From contig NC_045150.1 in assembly GCF_008831285.2 (NCBI RefSeq), positions 3,298,001 through 3,362,000 of the forward strand: a stretch of DNA of 64,000 bases. The letters run 5' to 3'. Origin of the DNA: Nymphaea colorata. Lineage: Eukaryota; Streptophyta; Magnoliopsida; Nymphaeales; Nymphaeaceae. Positions 59,901 to 64,000 of this stretch are shown piece by piece. Under the pieces are notes generated by a model. That model saw only the letters and a program-made list of their open reading frames with translations, was not told the origin of the DNA and searched no databases. The translations under genes were made by a program, and so were the position numbers. How positions within the stretch are numbered: the stretch's first letter is position 1; every line of letters begins with the position of its first letter.

Positions 59901-62900
59901 GGTTTACCAAGCCGCCGGCGCTGCCACCTCCGTCGCCGTCGCCGTTCCAGCCACCACCACCCGACCGTCACTCTCCTCCCTCTGCGCTGCCACGGGAGAC
60001 CACCAGGAGACGACGAAGAAGGAAGGGAAAGGCGAGGGAGAAGGGCCTCGCGTCGGGCCCTTACGCGAGTGGGGGTCGGGTCCAGGTCTGGATCCTAACT
60101 CGACCCGACCCGCCGAACCAACGAGCGTTACACCAAATATCTTTATTGGTAGGACATCCATGTAGGAGCATGGTAAGAGTAACTGCTAGACCTTTCTATG
60201 AAGGAAGCTGTTTCTACCTTGTCGCGATAGAGCATAAACTGATGGGGCTTGAAATCTGGGCTAACATTTCTCTTGAATATCATATGAAAAGCTCTTTGTA
60301 GATCCTCAGATCCATTGGTACATTCAATGGATCTACATTAGGAAAATAAAAAATGTCAGTTGTACACCTTCAGCAGTTGAACCGTAACATTACTTTAAGC
60401 ATTTAATGGTGAGACCTCCAAGTTTAAGATGTGCAACCTTTGATACTTGCACTTCTTAGGAGGCTATGAAGCTTCATCAAGAGGCCTACATGAAACATCA
60501 ATTTCATTGGCCATCTTATTATTACTGACTTTAATGATATGGGAGATCTTTTCAAGTTGGATTGTCAGAAAAGTTTCATGGAAACTTTAACAATATACTC
60601 GAAAAAGTGATATTGGAAAAGCACTGAAGAGATGATTGTCTGCTCGAATGTATATAGCTTTATCATCTTGATATGCTGGGATGAATAATTGGATATGTGC
60701 ACTTTTATTCAAGATATCATAAGAATGTTTCTCTCTCTCTCTCTGTCATGGTTTTCTTGAACCTTGACTAATTCTCCTGGCGAAACATGATGCAATTAAT
60801 TGTCAATGAAAAATGTGTGTCAACAATGTATGTGCTACTTTGAAACACTTTAAATGAACAGACAAACCTAGTCACTGGATCAAAGGTTTTAGAAACTAGG
60901 GTCCAAAGTTTATTGTTGGTCAAATATTATTATTTTTTGCTTGTCATTGGTAGCTATTGTTTTTTGCTTATTATTGGTAGTTGCTAGTTACAGTATACCT
61001 TTTAGTAAATTTAATGCCTTTATAAATATTTTTTGATGCTATGGTCTCAATAACTTGATGTGGCTGAATCCTAATCATGCAATGTTGATCGCAGTTTATT
61101 ACCTTTACCAATAATCTTCCTGTGTCTCATCTCTTTTGTCACTGCTTGTTTACATGAACGTTCATATGTTTCATGCTCCCATAGATACAAAAAATGAGAC
61201 GGAGGTTTCATTAACTTCTCTTATAGAGCTTAGATCAGAATTAATTTTTGATATTTACCACAATAAATTACGTGTGATACAAATAAAAATAGCTTCCATA
61301 TAATCTACCAATGCCAACCCTGTGAAAGGTAAGTTCTTTTACTGCTTGTCCTTGTTATCCAAAATGCTCTACGATCCCTTGCACCTGTCACGTGTGCATG
61401 TCAAAAATGATCAAGTTTGCATTTGAAACTTCTAAATACAATGTGGTAATCAGTTGAGATCTTGACTAACGTGGGTCATTAATATTCTTTTTCCAGTTCA
61501 GTGTTTACCATTTACCCCTAGAAAGTTAGTAATTGAACGGATGAAATTGCAGTCAGAATATTTCTCATATAATATGTGGACATTGTCTGAAAGATATTTA
61601 TGCACCTCTGCAAAGTTTTTTTTTTCTTTCTTTCATTTGGTTTTTTGTATTGATTGCTATCCAGAATTTGTTGGGCATAGCATTCATGCAACTCAATGGA
61701 TGAATTGTTAACTTCTCTCATTCATTATGACTGGTGGATGTTTCCTGAGATGATGGAAGTTCCTGCACAGTGCATTTGATTGCAATAAATTGATGCTTCT
61801 GTCTTTTGGTCAATTTCACATATTATTTCCTGCTTTACCTTACTTGATACAGGAATTCTGCCATGTGAGAACAGTTAATTACCATGCTCACAGAGTCACA
61901 GCAATAGTTGTGTTGGACATGGATGAACCCTTGTGCATAACTGCAGACAGTGGTGGTGGCATTTATGTATGGGCCCTTGATCCTCAACTTGAACAAGAAC
62001 CATTGAAGACTTGGCGTGAACATTCAGACTGGCGATATAGTGGTGTCCATTCTTTAGCTGTGTCTGGGCTTGACGTTCTTTACAGTGGCAGTGGAGATAA
62101 GTCAATAAAAGCTTGGTCGCTAAAGGTCATTTCTGATTATGGTAGTTATAGTGTTGAATGGGGAACTTTTTCTTTTCCTGTTTCGCGCTTTTCTTTGAGT
62201 GGTTTCATTTTGAATGTGTGCCTGGCTGAGATTTCCCCAAAAGTATGCGAATCAGATATCTTGACAATATACTTTTGCATTTACTCCATATACCATGTGG
62301 CACATCTGTGTTGCAACAATTTTCTGTATTTCTACTCTAGCTTTTCAATTTTCATTTGAGAGAGGATACTATACATATATATGTGTGTTTGTCATATGTG
62401 CATGCATGTATAATATTCTAAGTACAGTATATCATGCACAGTAACTGTAAACATAAGTATATTCTGTTACATGTTTCCATATGTATGTTAAATGGTATTC
62501 TATGTACAATATATCATGTATAGTAAGTAAATATCTATATCAAAATTGAATGGTGACTCTGGCTATCCAGAGTCACCCAACTTATTCATGAGGGCCGTCC
62601 GATCTATTGTGATGGATGGCTGAGAGAAAAATAAGGAGAAAAAGGTGATGACATTTTTGTCATCTAGCATTCGTTTTACACATTTTTCTTCTTGTTTTTC
62701 TATCAACTGTCCATCATGATGGATTGGACAGATATATATATATACACACACACACACTTTTGTGATTTTCCTCAATGTATTTATCTTTTTAGTTTAAGGA
62801 GCTGCTTGGTTATATATATATATATATATATATATATACTCTTTTGTGATTTTCTTCAATGTATTTGTCTTTTTAGTTTAAGGGGCTGCTTGGTCATAGT

Positions 62901-63416
62901 CTTTATGACCAAAGTAACTATCAGGCTTTGATGGTTCAGACTGGCCTGGCAGCTAGTCAATCCCCAGTTTGGTGTATATCATAGTCATGAATGAAGTTCT
63001 CGAGCTTTTTCAGCGATTTTTTCATCCCTTTTGTCTTCTTGTTAGGTTGTTTAGTAGGCTTACTGGTTTTCATGTGCGTGATGTTTTTCATTCTTTAATC
63101 CATTATATCTCTTTGTATTTGTTAAAGCAACTTAATGAAATTAATTCCACATGTTTCATTTTATCTCTCTTTCTTACAGGATTATTCTTTAATGTGTGCA
63201 ATGACTGGCCACAAGTCAGTTGTATCTTCCTTATCTGTAAACAATGGGATTCTCTATAGTGGAAGTTGGGATGGAACTGTACGGTTATGGTGGATTAGTG
63301 ATCATAGTCCTTTAATGGTATTGGAAGATGACCCTCCCATTGCCATATCATCTGTTTTATCTCTGTCTGTCAATCAAGACATAGCTGTTGCTGGTCACGA
63401 GAATGGATTGCTAAAG
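44930..63416 (+). CDS. RING finger / pseudokinase / WD40 protein, 3' end outside the window
   Basis: Exons 44930-46691, 47870-47925, 61853-62125 and 63180-63416, all bounded by GT-AG and in frame (phases 1, 0, 0), 776 codons so far. Residues 6-50 form a C3HC4 RING finger (C6, C9, C25, H27, C30, C33, C47, C50), the E2-binding part of E3 ubiquitin ligases. Residues about 165-475 have a protein-kinase fold outline (Ser-Pro-Glu-Ala-Phe at 337, Lys-Ser-Asp-Val-Trp-Ser-Leu later), but the HRD position reads Leu-Gly-Phe (about 279) and DFG reads Asp-Leu-Ser (298), so it is likely a pseudokinase. WD40 repeats follow: one across exons 1-2, two in exon 3, two in exon 4. The start ATG has a strong context (CCGCCATGG). 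A cytosolic or nuclear ubiquitin ligase scaffold is inferred. The RING-kinase order recalls KEG, but WD repeats replace its ankyrin/HERC2 part. Confidence 0.88.
46692..47869 (+). other. Intron 1 of the RING/WD40 gene
   Basis: Begins GTATGA and ends TTTTGTAG. No gene inside. If retained, the frame closes at 46760-46762, giving a 610-residue protein with RING and pseudokinase domains but only the beginning of the first WD repeat. Confidence 0.85.
48327..48680. mobile_element. Candidate MITE, about 354 bp
   Basis: The ends are inverted: AGTCTAAGTCACATGGGTAC at 48327-48346 and, on the other strand, AGTCTAAATCACATGGATAC at 48660-48679, 2 mismatches in 20. Inside are GGGTAC-type words near both ends. 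No transposase. The target duplication is not certain, so the superfamily is open. Confidence 0.5.
49218..49222 (+). repeat. 5-bp target-site duplication, left (CCAAA)
   Basis: Identical to 60133-60137; together they bracket the LTR retrotransposon exactly. Confidence 0.9.
49223..52256 (-). repeat. 3' LTR (left in the window)
   Basis: 3034 bases, TGTCACACCCCGACC at the left edge and GAGCGTTACA at the right. It differs from the other LTR in length of an A run (near 51970), by a missing GTCGCC-type hexamer (near 52060) and by about 11 substitutions. A 128-codon minus-strand frame (49793-50179) is open in both LTRs but has no known relative. Confidence 0.92.
52257..52268 (-). other. Polypurine tract
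   Basis: On the minus strand AGGAGGGTAGGA lies directly before the 3' LTR, where plus-strand DNA synthesis is primed. Confidence 0.7.
52296..52510 (-). pseudogene. Chromodomain-like tail of integrase, out of frame
   Basis: The segment with Val-Glu-Val-Glu-Trp and Ser-Thr-Trp-Glu is the shortened chromodomain typical of plant chromoviruses (targets the element to chromatin). It sits one base out of register with the integrase frame, which stops at 52495. Confidence 0.7.
52495..53283 (-). CDS. Integrase, second part (catalytic core and C-terminal domain)
   Basis: 262 codons. It carries the second catalytic Asp (Ile-Ser-Asp-Arg-Asp-Pro-Arg-Phe) and the Glu (Gln-Ser-Glu-Arg-Thr) of the D,D(35)E triad, then the GPF/Y-type end (Phe-Val-Gly-Pro-Phe-Glu) and Phe-His-Val-Ser-Met-Leu. 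The first Asp lies in the upstream frame (53284-54603); a single in-frame TGA at 53282-53284 splits the core. No independent function is expected for this piece. Confidence 0.85.
   Translation of the reverse strand: MIVDRLTKSAHFLPIRTNQSLESLAELYIGEIVKLHGVPKSIISDRDPRFTSRFWGQLQRALGTKLKMSTAFHPQTDGQSERTIQTLEDMLRTCVLEWKGEWDKHVKLAKFAYNNSYHSSIGMAPFEALYGRPCRSPTCWAELGDGKIENPLVLQHYTDQVKLIRKKLLTAQSRQKSYADIRRRELAFEVDDHVFLKISPTKGVFRFGAKGKLSPRFVGPFEILEKIGEVAYRLALPPDLSHVHDVFHVSMLRKYVPDPTRD
53284..54603 (-). CDS. Reverse transcriptase end, RNase H and integrase first part
   Basis: 439 codons open, though the first dozen or so at the 5' end are out of register with real coding. RT thumb/connection: [11 protein letters not shown]. 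RNase H: Tyr-Thr-Asp-Ala-Ser, Thr-Asp-His-Gln-Ser-Leu, and Asn-Val-Val-Ala-Asp-Ala-Leu-Ser-Arg. Integrase: a His-His-Cys-Cys zinc site (His-Pro-Gly near the start, Cys-Leu-Ile-Cys) and the first catalytic Asp (Thr-Met-Asp-Phe). Ends in the premature TGA. Confidence 0.88.
   Translation of the reverse strand: MLLYLLMIFWCTQRVNHLRSVLGLLRKHKLYAKYSKCEFWLEKVNFLGHVISKDGVSVDPAKVSAVQDWRTPCSVTEVRSFLGLAGYYRRFIQDFSKIATPMTKLLRKGMKFVWNEECEKSFQTLKDKLTSAPILTLPSGHSGFVVYTDASGIGYGCVLMQHGRVVAYASRQLKTHEQHYLTHDLELGAVVFALKMWRHYLYGATFEVFTDHQSLKYIFSQRDLNLRQRRWIEYLKDYDFTISYHPGKANVVADALSRHANATMCSMLTRSWTLLQDVIAWQPCICDEHKARHPLMEELVMKQKEDPEFAKNMETSQKNDSLWHQDEDGSLRFRQRLWVPRDEGVKRLLLDEAHKSKFSIHPGSTKMFQDLRRNFWWPGMKREIAEYVAKCLICQQVKAEHQRPGGLLQRIDIPVWKWEDITMDFVVELPCTKRQQNAI
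54518..55399 (-). CDS. Protease end and reverse transcriptase, first part
   Basis: 293 codons. Starts with Gly-Met-Asp-Trp-Leu, the end of the gypsy protease, then the RT fingers and palm: Leu-Pro-Pro-x-Arg, Pro-Tyr-Arg-Met, Lys-Asp-x-Thr-Met-Arg-x-Cys-Ile-Asp-Tyr-Arg, Leu-Arg-x-Gly-Tyr-His-Gln, and the catalytic Phe-Val-Asp-Asp. Just after Val-Asp-Asp-Ile-Leu-Val-Tyr-Ser the frame slips by one base (near 54555), and RT continues in 53284-54603. Confidence 0.9.
   Translation of the reverse strand: MSDVILGMDWLYAHYAIIDCRKKHIHMLTNEMQLVEFHARRVSRTDKIMVSALKAKRWIDSGSIAFLVNVLINEAERMKLQDVAVVSEYPDVFPEELSSLPPTREVEFKIELLPGTTPISKAPYRMAPAELEELKKQLQELLDKGFIRPSVSPWGAPVLFVKKKDVTMRLCIDYRMLNQVTIKNKYPLPRIEDLFDQLKNAKVFSKIDLRTGYHQLLIREEDVSKTAFRTRYGHYEFRVMPFGLTNAPAAFMDLMNRVFQEFLDRFVIVFVDDILVYSESEPLEKCVGSFAQA
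55392..56882 (-). CDS. Gag-protease polyprotein, first part
   Basis: 496 codons. Residues about 115-275 are the retrotransposon Gag domain (Trp-Ile-Glu-Asp-Val-Glu; Trp-Trp; Phe-Arg-Asp-Ser-Phe-Phe). A C-x2-C-x3-H-x4-C cluster lies near 343 and a CCHC knuckle at 362-375 ([14 protein letters not shown]). The retropepsin catalytic Asp is in Phe-Asp-Ala-Gly-Ala at 430. The frame ends at TGA 55392-55394, overlapping the next ATG by 8 bases. Gag forms the particle that packages the RNA. It is the best preserved part of the element. Confidence 0.9.
   Translation of the reverse strand: MFVQMEYHRRVKKRARPSSEAHRELSPTHSDAHTPRGDSASEPQYAQLGGGAQTPPRQTPPVDQQTILLTTLQTLTTLMQSMIGNQRSNASPSGDTSAPVREKATTVSYQQFMAMQSPIFSGGGSHDKAKDWIEDVERIFGLLKVPEEDRVNYGSNLLKGDAKNWWQSTSEIRFAGQGSISWKQFRDSFFSTYFPVFARDKKMQEFLDLQQNQSSLEEYITRYRHLEVYCPHLYTTDEARAGKFVRGLRDGLRSKVLTSRPRDLDETVTMARCIEEDWVRTQKDHQKKAGQHSQGGRTQVKRQHFAGRTRPYERRDDRTFRRNLPTRSEATQGSVATPTSQKCPTCSRVHPGKPCYRVTGACLHCGGMGHFIKDCPLKKERELKKPEAGSSSTRQTSGRVYATTVEELQAHDLVEGTLLVSSHFARVLFDAGATHSFITSRFATSLEVSARRMPYVLKVVSPMHAQESCREYLPDVDVEIHQLHLPAELVILGLNE
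57084..57100 (-). other. Primer-binding site for initiator tRNA-Met
   Basis: TGGTATCAGAGCCATGG on the minus strand, 4 bases inside the 5' LTR edge, is complementary to the 3' end of plant tRNA-iMet. Confidence 0.92.
57105..60132 (-). repeat. 5' LTR (right in the window)
   Basis: 3028 bases; pairs with 49223-52256. Transcription of the element would start in this copy and run leftward, against the host gene. Confidence 0.92.
60133..60137 (+). repeat. 5-bp target-site duplication, right (CCAAA)
   Basis: Partner of 49218-49222. Confidence 0.9.
62552..62577. repeat. Perfect 11-bp-arm hairpin
   Basis: GGTGACTCTGG, loop CTAT, CCAGAGTCACC. It lies directly upstream of the fold-back at 62597. Confidence 0.9.
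62597..62729. mobile_element. Fold-back MITE-like element
   Basis: Arms of about 47 bases at 62597-62643 and 62683-62729 are imperfect inverted copies: GTCCGATCTATTGTGATGG against GTCCAATCCATCATGATGG, continuing into an A/G-rich inner part. The loop is about 40 bases. No target duplication was seen. Confidence 0.55.
62757..62894 (+). repeat. 55-base direct repeat flanking a TA tract
   Basis: The block from CTTTTGTGATTTTC to CTGCTTGGT occurs at 62757-62811 and 62841-62894 with 3-4 differences; a (TA)n tract (62811-62838) separates the copies. Confidence 0.85.
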
Positions 63417-64000
63417 GTATGTTAGCAACTACCTTGCACCTGAATGTTCTAAATTCTAATATATTACTATCCATTATACTTGACTACCATTTTATTGTTA
63501 AAATGAATGGATATTTTGCCATATTATTCTTCTTTAATGATTCTTCAAATTCTAAGTTTGCAAATACTACCTTGAGCTATGTCGAGTGATAGATTGGAAC
63601 CTAGGCAGGTCCAAAAAATTATGAAGAAAATAATAGAAGATTCACGGTTTCCAATATTGGAAACCATTAACAGACATCTTTTTTTCACTGAAAAGCATAT
63701 AAATGAAGAATTTGTTGTTTTGCCATTTTGCTTTTAAATTTATAATAGTTATGCAACATACAGAATGGTGATTTTCTTTGATCTAATGTACTGATTGTGC
63801 TTCCTTTATGTTCACAATGGCACCCATGGTAGCACCGACACCCGGATTTTATGTGGTATAGGATTCTCTTTCTTTTCCTTTACGAAACAATTTTTGGCTG
63901 CCAGATGTGGGCCATGTGGCACAAAGATAGAAAATTGATGTCTCTACCTGGCTAAGAAATGAGGCTATGACCTATGGCCTATGATACACGGGTATGCCTG
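63417..64000 (+). other. Start of intron 4 of the RING/WD40 gene
   Basis: Begins GTATGTTAG after exon 4. Nothing coding was seen up to the window edge; the remaining WD repeats should lie beyond it. Confidence 0.7.

Larger units (their letters stand above)
49223..60132 (-). mobile_element. Complete Ty3/gypsy chromovirus (Tekay-like) LTR retrotransposon
   Basis: 10.9 kb with two 3.03-kb LTRs (TG...CA), a 5-bp target duplication, a primer-binding site, a polypurine tract, and on the minus strand gag, protease, reverse transcriptase, RNase H, integrase and a chromodomain-like tail. The order PR-RT-RH-IN plus chromodomain and the long LTRs fit the Tekay/Del lineage. About 11 substitutions and 3 small indels separate the LTRs, so insertion is recent. 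The coding frame is broken at four places (near 55395, 54555, 53282, 52500). It lies antisense in intron 2 of the RING/WD40 gene. Confidence 0.93.
47926..61852 (+). other. Intron 2 of the RING/WD40 gene, 13.9 kb
   Basis: Begins GTATCC and ends TTGATACAG. It holds a small inverted-end element (48327-48680) and a complete LTR retrotransposon (49223-60132, antisense). Without the LTR element and its target duplication it would be about 3.0 kb. The flanks 60138-61852 hold a short CT run (60729-60744) and nothing coding. Confidence 0.85.
62126..63179 (+). other. Intron 3 of the RING/WD40 gene
   Basis: Begins GTCATT and ends TTCTTACAG. It contains a perfect hairpin (62552-62577), a longer fold-back (62597-62729) and a duplicated 55-base block flanking a TA tract (62757-62894). 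Confidence 0.85.

Overview
The window is plant nuclear DNA, almost certainly from an angiosperm. Evidence: GT-AG introns in a nuclear gene for ribosomal protein bS16, a multi-exon RING/kinase-like/WD40 gene, a Ty3/gypsy (chromovirus, Tekay-like) element primed by initiator tRNA-Met, a plant L1-type LINE, hAT and Mutator-like DNA transposons, and remains of a plant pararetrovirus-like (caulimovirid) sequence. The DNA is AT-rich with many TA tracts. Species cannot be told from the sequence.

Layout. 1-12.9 kb: a broken caulimovirid-like endogenous sequence (about 1.3-8.0 kb) with movement-protein-like, coat-protein-like and CCHC segments but no reverse transcriptase that I can recognise. It is interrupted by an 853-bp Mutator-like element with a clear 9-bp target duplication and followed by 2.6 copies of a roughly 1.85-kb composite repeat. 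12.9-14.6 kb: AT-rich, with a long TA tract. 14.6-16.6 kb: LINE remnant. 16.6-19.3 kb: non-coding AT-rich DNA. 19.3-31.0 kb and 31.1-42.8 kb: two nearly identical direct copies of one 11.7-kb segment, separated by a 100-N gap. Each holds an LTR-like promoter fragment on the minus strand, a dead hAT (TTF/DUF4371 type) transposase, the bS16 gene and a decayed minus-strand TBC (Rab-GAP) gene. The pattern (gap at the joint, mostly 1-nt homopolymer differences, more of them toward the broken ends) says this is probably one locus present twice because two overlapping contig ends were not merged. 42.8-44.9 kb: degenerate short repeat and a promoter region. 44.9-64 kb: a RING/pseudokinase/WD40 gene on the plus strand, four exons visible, running off the right edge. 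Its 13.9-kb second intron holds a complete 10.9-kb Tekay-like LTR retrotransposon in the opposite orientation with a 5-bp target duplication.

Only two genes look alive: bS16 (organellar small ribosomal subunit; best read from the right-hand copy) and the RING/pseudokinase/WD40 gene (probable E3 ubiquitin ligase scaffold). Everything else that codes is mobile-element or virus-derived sequence or a pseudogene. No operon-like co-operation is expected. No new biological system was found; the strongest observations are the false-duplication signature, the nested insertions, the kinase domain without catalytic residues, and the young LTR element whose reading frame is broken four times.
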